In this document: positions 17,364 through 24,458 of the stretch, in pieces | Numbering within the stretch: position 1 is the stretch's first letter | Layout: each line of letters begins with the position of its first letter | DNA from: Nanobdellati archaeon | GTDB lineage: Archaea; Nanobdellota; Nanobdellia; UBA10117 | NCBI GenBank assembly: GCA_016204275.1 | Contig: JACQKZ010000009.1 | Location: forward strand, 1-37,654 | Reading direction: 5' to 3' | DNA: 37,654 nt | Notes under the pieces: model-generated | Told to the model about the DNA's origin: nothing | The model's input: the letters and a program-made list of their open reading frames with translations, nothing else | The model's database searches: none | Program-made: the position numbers and the translations under genes

Positions 17364-17930
17364 ATGGTATCTGTACAGGATTTAGTCATAAAGGACTTAG
17401 GAGCAATGCTTCAGCAGGATCGTATGCTTCTTGACACAGTTGCAGGCCTGGCCAAGGGAACGCTCGGCGATTTCACATTGTTAGAAAAGGCAAAAAAAGC
17501 GCTGATTGCCATCGAGTTTGTGGATAAATATTTCAGTGAGCAGGATGGCCTTGACAAAGACCTTGAGGAGCTTGGCAGGGAGCTGCCGCAGGCCACATAC
17601 AGAATAAACTTGCTGCAATGTATTTTAAGATTTCAATTTAATTCTGAATTTTTCGGCGAGCTGGCAAATGTAATTTGCGAAAGAAAAAAACCCGAACAAA
17701 TTGCAAGCCAATACATGACGGGCTACAATGCAATTTTCTTTGACGTGCTTAAAATTCATGGCTGCAAACCAAATGTTATATTGCCGCGGCTTGCCTTCCT
17801 GCGGGCCAGCGAAAATTTGAGCGATGTTTTGAAAAGCCTGCCGGACAACACAGACAATCTGAAGGTTATTTCTGCGGCACTTGGCATGCACGCCATTATT
17901 TATAGAGATGCAATAATGGCTGATTCTTAA
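17364..17930 (+). CDS. Helical hypothetical protein (188 aa)
   Basis: Unrecognised and all-helical in appearance, with two similar-looking halves of amphipathic helices, acidic N-terminal part and no membrane segment. CTTAAATAGC lies about 26 bases before the ATG, so it is probably leaderless. Divergent from the PPP-type phosphatase; no functional link is evident. Confidence 0.55.
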   Translation: MVSVQDLVIKDLGAMLQQDRMLLDTVAGLAKGTLGDFTLLEKAKKALIAIEFVDKYFSEQDGLDKDLEELGRELPQATYRINLLQCILRFQFNSEFFGELANVICERKKPEQIASQYMTGYNAIFFDVLKIHGCKPNVILPRLAFLRASENLSDVLKSLPDNTDNLKVISAALGMHAIIYRDAIMADS

Positions 17931-17993
17931 TGTATTGCTTTTGTGTTACGGTGTATTCAAAGTTGGCACAAAATAATAAATGGCTGGAGTTGA

Positions 17994-18323
17994 TTACTCT
18001 TTATTCTTTAAATTATCAAATCTCCAAGAAAGAAGTACTAAAAAAATAGATATTATTGTTAGAAGTTTATATATTTCATACATCATAAGAATATTACCAT
18101 AGTCACCTAAACACCCCTGCCAACTATCCCACGCCCTCTCGTATTTATGGCTGTAAATGGTATTAATATTTGTATCAAATTTAAGTTCGGGTATTTCTTT
18201 TTCTATTTCTTCACAACTATTCCATTTTTCTTCTCTGAGTGCATGCCAATCCCAAACCTGATAGATAAGATATAATGTAAGCAAAATAAGAATTATTGTC
18301 AAAACTTTTTGTTTGAATTTCAT
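17994..18323 (-). CDS. Small AT-rich membrane protein with two transmembrane helices
   Basis: Residues about 7-25 (VLTIILILLTLYLIYQVW) and 83-100 (YKLLTIISIFLVLLSW) are membrane helices enclosing a polar loop of about 55 residues with two cysteines. The DNA is visibly richer in A/T and in ATA, TTA and AAT codons than the neighbours, which may mean recent acquisition. It is surrounded by long AT-rich spacers. Function unknown. Confidence 0.55.
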   Translation of the reverse strand: MKFKQKVLTIILILLTLYLIYQVWDWHALREEKWNSCEEIEKEIPELKFDTNINTIYSHKYERAWDSWQGCLGDYGNILMMYEIYKLLTIISIFLVLLSWRFDNLKNKE

Positions 18324-18502
18324 AATTTATTTAAAATTTTTCCATTTAAAAACTTATCTTCTATCACTTCGATAATATACTTAAAACTAAAGCCAAAAAT
18401 AACAAGATTATTTTTTTAAACTGCTGAAGGGTCTCAGCACGTACTAACTTAACAATACAGCGTTACAGAAAAACATAAATAGTGGTTGTATTGTATTTTT
18501 GC

Positions 18503-18886
18503 ATGCCTCAGGCTCAAAACGTCAAGTTCCATTTCAGGGCGATGACTAAGACTAGCCTGGATTTGCTTGTCCAAGGTGAAGGCGATCCAGATGCATTTGA
18601 GCGCAATCTTGCCAGGGTTATAGACGCACAGGGGTTTGTAAGGCATGACTGCCAGGTAGCTGTGTGGTACCAAGCGAATGGCAAATACCACGAGTTTTTG
18701 GCGATATCTATCAAAGGGCCAACAGCAGACCGATCTTATTACTACCCGTCACGGGAGATTGTCCTTGACTTAATACGCGCCAGACAGGAGTCTGCAAAAC
18801 TAAATTATGTTGTACAGCTTTCACATGGCTGGCTTGGCGATGGCGCGCTAAAAATGCCTGCTGGCCTGCAAGTAGCCAATTTTTAA
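18503..18886 (+). CDS. Hypothetical protein (127 aa)
   Basis: Unrecognised. It has an alpha/beta appearance (KFHFRAMTKTSLDLLVQG, CQVAVWYQANGKYHEFLAISIKG). The track starts at a GTG (18482); ATG 18503 is preferred since CATAAATAG lies about 25 bases before it. The C-terminus is Gly-rich. Flanked on both sides by long spacers. Confidence 0.5.
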   Translation: MPQAQNVKFHFRAMTKTSLDLLVQGEGDPDAFERNLARVIDAQGFVRHDCQVAVWYQANGKYHEFLAISIKGPTADRSYYYPSREIVLDLIRARQESAKLNYVVQLSHGWLGDGALKMPAGLQVANF

Positions 18887-19182
18887 TTTTTGGCAAGTAT
18901 ATCGAACTAAATATATTCTGCAAACTAAATATCCTAATCTCTATTTTGTAAGATATATTACTACACAGTAACGAATTTTAGTAAGTTATTTAAGCGCTTC
19001 GGTTTTATGCAGGCTGAAACAAAGATCCGTCTCGGGCGGGTTACACTTTTAGTTTTGACACTGCAAAAAGTCAATTCTAAAATTGGAACTTCGCAGTAAT
19101 GGAGAACCGTAACATATATTAAGTAGTGATGTTCAAACATGGTGGCCATTGAATGCCAGAAATTATTGTTTGGAGGTAGAAA
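18887..19182. other. AT-rich spacer with promoter and Shine-Dalgarno site of the TrmB gene
   Basis: No gene is seen in this stretch of about 296 bases. A TATA-like CATATATTAAG at about 19112 would start a message about 40 bases before the TrmB ATG. GGAGGT (19172-19177) lies 5 bases before that ATG and is the clearest ribosome binding site of a first-in-operon gene in the window. An imperfect palindrome around ATGGTGGCCAT (19138-19148) could be an operator for the regulator itself. Confidence 0.5.
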
Positions 19183-19977
19183 ATGATAGTGAATGAAGAA
19201 TTTTTGAGCAAGCTAAGGCGAGCATTTAGCCTAAACCTGTACGAAGTCAAGCTATGGACTGCACTGCTTTCAAGGGGCGTATCCACCGCAGGCGAATTAT
19301 CCGACATAGCAGATGTACCGCGATCAAGAACTTATGACGTTCTAGAATCTTTGGAGCGAAAAGGATTTGTTATTGTAAAACCTGAAAAGCCAATCAAATA
19401 CATGGCTATCGCACCTGCCGAAGTCCTCGACCGAGTAAAGAAAAGGCTGGCCGAAATTACTGAGGAGCGGACAAAACGACTGGAAGGCCTGCACAGCTCA
19501 GACATACTAAAAGAACTGCAACAGCTTTACAAGCAGGGAATCGAGCCAATGCAGATTACAGATTTCTCTGGCGCGCTAAAGGGCCGGCACAATCTGTATG
19601 ACCATCTATCCATGCTTGTCAAGGAAGCTGAAAAATCAATCGCAATTATGACAACAGAAGACGGCATTATCAGAAAGGTGCGCGCACTAAAACCGCTTCT
19701 GGAAAAGGCGAAGGCCCGCGGCGTAAAAGTAAAAATTGCCACGCCTGTCAACGAAAAAACAAAAGAAGTTCTCGACAAACTTCAGGGCGTTGCGGAAATA
19801 AAAGACGTCAAAGACATAAATGCAAGGTTTTGCATTGTGGACGGCAAGCAGATGCTTTTCATGCTGATGGACGACAAGGATGTTCACCCGACTTACGACT
19901 TGGGCATGTGGGTAACAACGCCTTACTTTGCATCAGCCATGCAGGACTTGTTTGAGCTGGCCTGGAAAAAGGCATAG
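19183..19977 (+). CDS. TrmB-family transcriptional regulator
   Basis: The N-terminal winged helix NLYEVKLWTALLSRGVSTAGELSDIADVPRSRTYDVLESLERKGFV (about residues 18-62) is diagnostic of TrmB. A short coiled linker (about 85-115) follows, then a C-terminal domain (about 130-260) with AEKSIAIMTTEDG, ARGVKVKIATPVN and DINARFCIVDGKQMLF, matching the phospholipase D-like effector domain of this family. In other archaea such proteins bind sugars and control transport or central metabolism genes. No transporter or sugar gene lies next to it here, so its targets are elsewhere or unrecognised. Unlike its neighbours it has a strong GGAGGT site. Confidence 0.88.
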   Translation: MIVNEEFLSKLRRAFSLNLYEVKLWTALLSRGVSTAGELSDIADVPRSRTYDVLESLERKGFVIVKPEKPIKYMAIAPAEVLDRVKKRLAEITEERTKRLEGLHSSDILKELQQLYKQGIEPMQITDFSGALKGRHNLYDHLSMLVKEAEKSIAIMTTEDGIIRKVRALKPLLEKAKARGVKVKIATPVNEKTKEVLDKLQGVAEIKDVKDINARFCIVDGKQMLFMLMDDKDVHPTYDLGMWVTTPYFASAMQDLFELAWKKA

Positions 19978-19993
19978 TTTTACGGGCGGGGTT

Positions 19994-20767
19994 TTATTTT
20001 TTTGATTTTATATGTGTTTTTAGAATTTTTATTGCTGTGCCGACGTTTATGCTTTTGAGGTCATCAGATAATTTTGCGCCAAACTTAACACTTGTACAAG
20101 TAAAACCCTTGTTATGCACATAGTCAATTCTAAATGTTTTTTTCTCTAAATCTGTTTTAACTGCTAAAAATTCGCCGGCAATTTTCGTACGCATGACAAA
20201 AAGATAATTTCCATCTTTTTTTCCGACTACGTACTCATTCCCCTTGGCCAGCCACGATGCATCTCCGTAATCTTTAACAGCACTGTTTATTTTGTGGGCT
20301 GCATCAATAATCAGAAACTCGCCAGCATGCGGCGGCTCATTTTCTACACAAAGTGCCATTTCAGGAAGTGATAACGAGGCATCAACTAACAACTGTTCCA
20401 GCCGGCTCGGGATTACCAAAAACGCCTCGCCCAGCAAGCATTTTCTATACGCAATTTCCTGCTTGCTTCTTCCTACAACATCTAATTCTGTAAAAAGAAT
20501 GTTGCGGACTTCCTGCGGAACAATGCCAGATTCATACTGTTCTTTTGTTATTTCTATTTGTATCGCGCCGGAACTGGATTCGAGCGGAAAACCCCTCAAA
20601 TGGCCAGCCTTCTCTGCCTTCAGGCCTGCATCCCTGGCAAGGTAGGCAATACGCATTGTTTCTGCATGATTGCTTGCCGCGTCGCGCTGCATATCATCCA
20701 GTGACTTTAATGCCGCGATAGCATTAAATACATCAAAAAAATCATCTGCTTTTTTTGGGAGCGCCAT
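19994..20767 (-). CDS. Hypothetical protein (257 aa)
   Basis: Unrecognised. The N-terminal half is helical and the C-terminal half is beta-rich (GEFLIIDAAHKINSAVKDYGDASWLAKGNEYVVGKKDGNYLFVMRTK). No signal peptide or membrane helix. Its ATG lies 7 bases from an inverted repeat GCGCAAGC/GCTTGCGC in the region shared with the divergent dCTP deaminase gene, so both may be controlled together. Confidence 0.55.
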   Translation of the reverse strand: MALPKKADDFFDVFNAIAALKSLDDMQRDAASNHAETMRIAYLARDAGLKAEKAGHLRGFPLESSSGAIQIEITKEQYESGIVPQEVRNILFTELDVVGRSKQEIAYRKCLLGEAFLVIPSRLEQLLVDASLSLPEMALCVENEPPHAGEFLIIDAAHKINSAVKDYGDASWLAKGNEYVVGKKDGNYLFVMRTKIAGEFLAVKTDLEKKTFRIDYVHNKGFTCTSVKFGAKLSDDLKSINVGTAIKILKTHIKSKK

Positions 20768-20774
20768 GGGTGAT

Positions 20775-20863
20775 GCGCAAGCGTAAATCTTAAAAGGCTT
20801 GCGCGGATTAATAGTATATAAATTTATATATGCATATAACTAGACTATATAAATCTATATATG
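20775..20863. promoter_or_regulatory. Divergent promoter region with inverted and direct repeats
   Basis: The spacer holds the perfect inverted repeat GCGCAAGC (20775-20782) / GCTTGCGC (20797-20804). It also holds two near-identical direct repeats TATATAAATTTATATATG (20815-20832) and TATATAAATCTATATATG (20846-20863), 31 bases apart with one mismatch. The repeats could be paired TATA boxes or operator sites for the dCTP deaminase and the divergent gene. Confidence 0.55.
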
Positions 20864-20899
20864 TATGCATTTTATATCTTTTTCTGCGCTTAAATTGGC

Positions 20900-21454
20900 A
20901 TGGCATTCCTTTCGGGCGAGGAGATTCTTGAGCTGATTAAAACAGGCCAGCTGAAAATTGAGCCGTTTGACCGCGGAGCGATGCGGCAGCTTCACTTCGA
21001 GCTAAAACTTGGAAACAAATTCACAACCTTGGTTTCTGCTGGCTCTGCCTTCATAGACCCGGCTGACCCGAAATTTAAGCTTGGTGAAGATACAATCCTG
21101 ACTTCGATGCAAAAGTTCACTGCGATAGAAGTCCACGATGGCGGCTCATACGCTGTCGCGCCAGGCGAGTTCGTGATTGGTGTTACTAAAGAAAAAATCG
21201 TAATGCCTAACAACTATACCGGAATCTTAAACGCGCGCGCTTCCCTTGGCAGGCTTGGCCTACAGGTATTTTGTTCGGGCGGGTTTGTAGACCCGAATTT
21301 TTCAGGTTTTATAACGCTGGAAATTTTTAACGCAAATAAAATACCAATTGTGCTAAAGCCGGGCATGCCAATCGTGAAGCTCTCAATGGAAAAGCTAAAC
21401 AAAACTGCCCTGCCACAGGGGCCGGCACTGTCTAGCTTTGTGGATATAAAATGA
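20900..21454 (+). CDS. dcd: dCTP deaminase (single-domain)
   Basis: The enzyme turns dCTP into dUTP (or dUMP in bifunctional archaeal forms). MAFLSGEEILELIKTGQLKIEPF is the typical N-terminus. NARASLGRLGL stands at the RSS motif and GGFVDPNFSGFITLEIFN at the DPGW-x-G-x-x-x-LEF motif, with the catalytic glutamate in LEIF. The canonical DPG glycine is Asn and the first RSS serine is Ala; both are tolerable but unusual. At 184 residues the length is normal. The stop overlaps the start of the next gene by 4 bases (ATGA). Confidence 0.85.
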   Translation: MAFLSGEEILELIKTGQLKIEPFDRGAMRQLHFELKLGNKFTTLVSAGSAFIDPADPKFKLGEDTILTSMQKFTAIEVHDGGSYAVAPGEFVIGVTKEKIVMPNNYTGILNARASLGRLGLQVFCSGGFVDPNFSGFITLEIFNANKIPIVLKPGMPIVKLSMEKLNKTALPQGPALSSFVDIK

Positions 21455-21807
21455 GCGGCAGAAAAGTTAAAACTGAGCTTGCCGGGTATGATACGCAGAT
21501 TTTTCCAGAACGCCTTGATGAACTAAACCGCATATACAGTTTGTTTGGCGCCAATAGCGGTTCATACTCACTTGATAGATTTTTGGCGCGCATCGAATCT
21601 AATATATTAACTGCTGATGGTTACAAGTGGCACAAAGGCCTGCATTTTACTATTAAAAAAGGCAGGATTGCAGTCCTCTTCCCATGGGCGCTGGACTTCA
21701 AACGCAGGGATGGCCTGCAGCTCGACAGGTCCATAGCAGTTTTTACAAAGGGCAGAGTTGGCAAGAAAGACGCCGAAACGCTTATCGAAAAACTCTGCAA
21801 ATTTTAA
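21451..21807 (+). CDS. Hypothetical protein co-transcribed with dCTP deaminase (118 aa)
   Basis: Unrecognised. Starts inside the stop of dcd (ATGA overlap), so translation is coupled. Contains WHKGLHFTIKKGRIAVLFPWALDFKRRDGLQLDRSIAVF, a beta-rich centre with basic residues that might bind nucleic acid or nucleotides. Its operon position suggests a role tied to nucleotide metabolism, which is inference only. Confidence 0.6.
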   Translation: MSGRKVKTELAGYDTQIFPERLDELNRIYSLFGANSGSYSLDRFLARIESNILTADGYKWHKGLHFTIKKGRIAVLFPWALDFKRRDGLQLDRSIAVFTKGRVGKKDAETLIEKLCKF

Positions 21808-21810
21808 TAT

Positions 21811-22701
21811 TTAAATCTCAGCAACCAATTTAATATCAGAATCAGCCTGCGGCTTTATAGAATCCCCAATGCCACGGCCAGCCCAGTAGGCCAGCGTTTC
21901 TGTTGTGCTGCTTAATGAGCCAAACAGGCTTTGCTGCTGCCCATATTCAACAAGCCTTGAATCCCTAAGGCCTGCCAGCTTTTCCGCGGTTTTCTGCGCT
22001 TCACTCCTGCCGCCAAGAACATCCACGAGTTTATAGTTCTGCGCGTCTGTGCCAAGGAAGACCTGGCCTGTCGCAAGATTGTTCACATAGTCAAAACTTA
22101 AATTCCTGTTTTCTGCAACGGCCTGAACAAACTGGACTTTCAGCGCGTTAATCAGGCCAAGTAAATACGATCTATCACTATCGCTTAGGTTTTTGTATTG
22201 CGAGCCTGTGTCTTTGTATTTGCCGGATGTCAGACTATTATAAGTCACGCCATATTTGTCAAACAATTTGGAAAATTCTAAATACGAGCCAGTAACACCT
22301 ATGGAACCGGTTATTGAACCCGGATCAGCAACTATTTTATCTGATGCAGATGCTATCCAGTAAGCGCCTGACGCGCCTTCCTCGCGTATCCACGCGACAA
22401 CGGGCTTGTCTAATTCTTTTACTGCAGACGCAATTTCCTTTGACGCGACTACCGTGCCGCCGGGCGAATTTATTTCTAAAATTACCGCTTTTATTTCTTT
22501 GTCCTTGCCTGCCTTTTTCAATATTTTAGTTACGCCTGCAGAAGTGCCGGAGTCTATTCCGCCGTTTATTGACACAACTGCAATTGCCGGCGCGAGAACA
22601 TTGTCCTGCGAAAACTTAATTGCGATGTACGCAATGCCGCCAAATATTATAAACATCAAAATTACGGCTGGCAATAATACTGGCTTATTTTTAGTGGCCA
22701 T
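21811..22701 (-). CDS. sppA: Signal peptide peptidase SppA-like protease (S49)
   Basis: An N-terminal membrane anchor (about residues 8-30) precedes the S49 protease domain. EINSPGGTVVASKEI is the oxyanion/beta-strand motif, REEGASGAYWIASASD holds the nucleophile serine (GASGAY), and SGKYKDTGS supplies the general-base lysine. The length of 296 equals archaeal and short bacterial SppA. It cleaves leftover signal peptides or membrane proteins at the outer face of the membrane. The start ATG lies 51 bases from an Elp3-like fragment on the other strand. Confidence 0.92.
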   Translation of the reverse strand: MATKNKPVLLPAVILMFIIFGGIAYIAIKFSQDNVLAPAIAVVSINGGIDSGTSAGVTKILKKAGKDKEIKAVILEINSPGGTVVASKEIASAVKELDKPVVAWIREEGASGAYWIASASDKIVADPGSITGSIGVTGSYLEFSKLFDKYGVTYNSLTSGKYKDTGSQYKNLSDSDRSYLLGLINALKVQFVQAVAENRNLSFDYVNNLATGQVFLGTDAQNYKLVDVLGGRSEAQKTAEKLAGLRDSRLVEYGQQQSLFGSLSSTTETLAYWAGRGIGDSIKPQADSDIKLVAEI

Positions 22702-22751
22702 ATATTTTGTTGGGTTTAAAGATTTATAAATGTTTTTTACTCAACGAAGCT

Positions 22752-22808
22752 ATGAAAACCCTGATTGACTGCCTGCTTGGCCTGCCGAAGTTAGATAAAA
22801 TTTACTGA
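22752..22808 (+). pseudogene. Remnant resembling the 5' end of the elp3 gene
   Basis: A short ORF reads MKTLIDCLLGLPKLDKIY and stops. The real Elp3 at 24459 begins MQALIQELLALPKLDKNS; the two share LPKLDK, the spacing and similar DNA (CTGCCGAAG then GATAAAA). Both also have a TTTATAAAT box about 25-30 bases before the ATG. This looks like a duplicated and decayed start of elp3 with its promoter, or a tiny peptide gene derived from it. Too short for the ORF track. Confidence 0.5.
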
Positions 22809-22882
22809 ATGAATTAAATTTAAATTGGCCATACTTATCGCTTACTAATAATACTTATAAAGTAACACCTCTATCAATTATT

Positions 22883-23905
22883 ATGGGCTGGCGCGACAGA
22901 TTGCCTGGAGGTCAGAAAGTTCTCGGTGGAGTTGGCATAGAACAAAAGAAAGAAGTTCTCGAAAGCAGAATAGCTGCTAAGTTTGGTGAGCAGTCTGCTG
23001 TAAGATTAAATCCACAATATGCAGAACAGCTTCTCATAGATACTAAAAACGGTGCTGCTCAAATAAAAAATTTCGAGCAGGAAGCAAGGCGTGTTGTGAT
23101 AAATAAAAAACAGATTGCATTTGAAATTGATAATTTAATCAAGCAATTTAGAAATCTGTTGGCAACAGAACATATTTTTCCAACTGCTGGTGAAATCGCA
23201 GCGGAGCCGCAGGTGGCTAATAAATTGCTTGTGGAAATGGAAAGGGCAGTGATTCAGATCGTTAATAAATCGCGCGAATATTCTGTGCTTGTTAAAATAT
23301 TTACTAACATTGTTATGCACGAATGCCAAAAGCTGCCACACGAAATAATAATAGATGAGCGCACTTTGCGAAGCCCAATAGTCGGCAGGGAAAGAAATCT
23401 TAGCGCAGAATTAAATACGCTACTGACAGAGCTCGAACGGCTAAATCTAGAATGCAGCGATTATCACAAAACTATCGATGAGAGCCAACTATCTGCCCAG
23501 CTACAAAACGGCGCGTTAAACATCCGTGCCCTGCATATGCTTATGTTTTATTACGCAAAAATATTCAAAGTAGAGGAAGATATTTCGAAATTAGCAGTAA
23601 AAATAGTAAAATCTGGAAATCCGGAGCTAATGAAAGCTGAGCAAGAAGTAAAAGCGCTGCGCGGAGTACGTTCAGGGATACAAAACTGGTCGGAACAATT
23701 TAATATTGCTCGCATACATAGTTATATGACATTTCACAACTTAGTATCTGTAAGCATGCTCGTAGGTATGTTCTGCTCTTTTGGCCTGCTCGGCGCAGCA
23801 TACGGACCGATAAAGCAAGTATTGGATGCTGGGGAAAAATATTTTTTTGGCAGAGAATTTACGCTATTAGAATATGCCAGCGATATATTTTTGGCTGGGG
23901 AATAA
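22883..23905 (+). CDS. Helical protein with C-terminal membrane segment (340 aa)
   Basis: Unrecognised. Long amphipathic helices fill residues 20-280, with coiled-coil character near 60-110 and 175-200. A hydrophobic stretch (VSVSMLVGMFCSFGLLGAAYG, about residues 291-311) probably anchors it in the membrane. CTTATAAAG lies about 25 bases before the ATG. The next ORF starts 3 bases after its stop, so they form an operon. Confidence 0.55.
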   Translation: MGWRDRLPGGQKVLGGVGIEQKKEVLESRIAAKFGEQSAVRLNPQYAEQLLIDTKNGAAQIKNFEQEARRVVINKKQIAFEIDNLIKQFRNLLATEHIFPTAGEIAAEPQVANKLLVEMERAVIQIVNKSREYSVLVKIFTNIVMHECQKLPHEIIIDERTLRSPIVGRERNLSAELNTLLTELERLNLECSDYHKTIDESQLSAQLQNGALNIRALHMLMFYYAKIFKVEEDISKLAVKIVKSGNPELMKAEQEVKALRGVRSGIQNWSEQFNIARIHSYMTFHNLVSVSMLVGMFCSFGLLGAAYGPIKQVLDAGEKYFFGREFTLLEYASDIFLAGE

Positions 23906-23908
23906 ACT

Positions 23909-24379
23909 ATGCAAATATCAGACTTAAAACTAAAAGAAGACATGCGCGAGATAGAAGACTTAGTGTTTCAAATAAAATATTTTGCAGAGGGCGCACAACC
24001 CGCATACTCCGCGCCCATGATTAGAAATCTTGCAAAAGCAATAGCGCATTTGCTGAAAATAGAAACAAAAGACATAGAACATCTTTTTGAACAGGAAAAT
24101 AAACGCTGGGATCACAAAGCATTTGTTGCCAAGAAAAAATTAGACAGTCTACACAAAAACTTAGAGGCGGAAGATACAGACAGTATAAAAAATAAAATTG
24201 AAGAAATTCTAAACGCCTGCAGTAAAATTCTGGAAAAATCAATTACTTTGGCAGAGTTCAGAGAAAAAATTGGCAAGGCCTGCGCAAGAATTCTAAAACT
24301 AATTGATTCAGAACATCATGAAATGAAATTAGTTAAAGAGTTTTTCAAAATGCCAAAAGACACCAGGCTTTACAAATAG
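23909..24379 (+). CDS. Coiled-coil hypothetical protein (156 aa)
   Basis: Unrecognised, nearly all helical and rich in K, E and L (FVAKKKLDSLHKNLEAEDTDSIKNKIEEILNACSKI). No membrane segment. Follows the helical membrane protein by 3 bases and is probably its partner. Function unknown. Confidence 0.55.
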   Translation: MQISDLKLKEDMREIEDLVFQIKYFAEGAQPAYSAPMIRNLAKAIAHLLKIETKDIEHLFEQENKRWDHKAFVAKKKLDSLHKNLEAEDTDSIKNKIEEILNACSKILEKSITLAEFREKIGKACARILKLIDSEHHEMKLVKEFFKMPKDTRLYK

Positions 24380-24458
24380 TTTTTTACGGGCAGACTGTAT
24401 TTCGGCCTGCCTAAAGCTCACGGGCAATGTTTATAAATCGTTTTCCCACAAAAATAGC

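Noticed and set aside
18887-19182. A tRNA or other stable RNA gene in the spacer
   Set aside because: No acceptor, T-loop or other recognisable RNA signature could be found on either strand.
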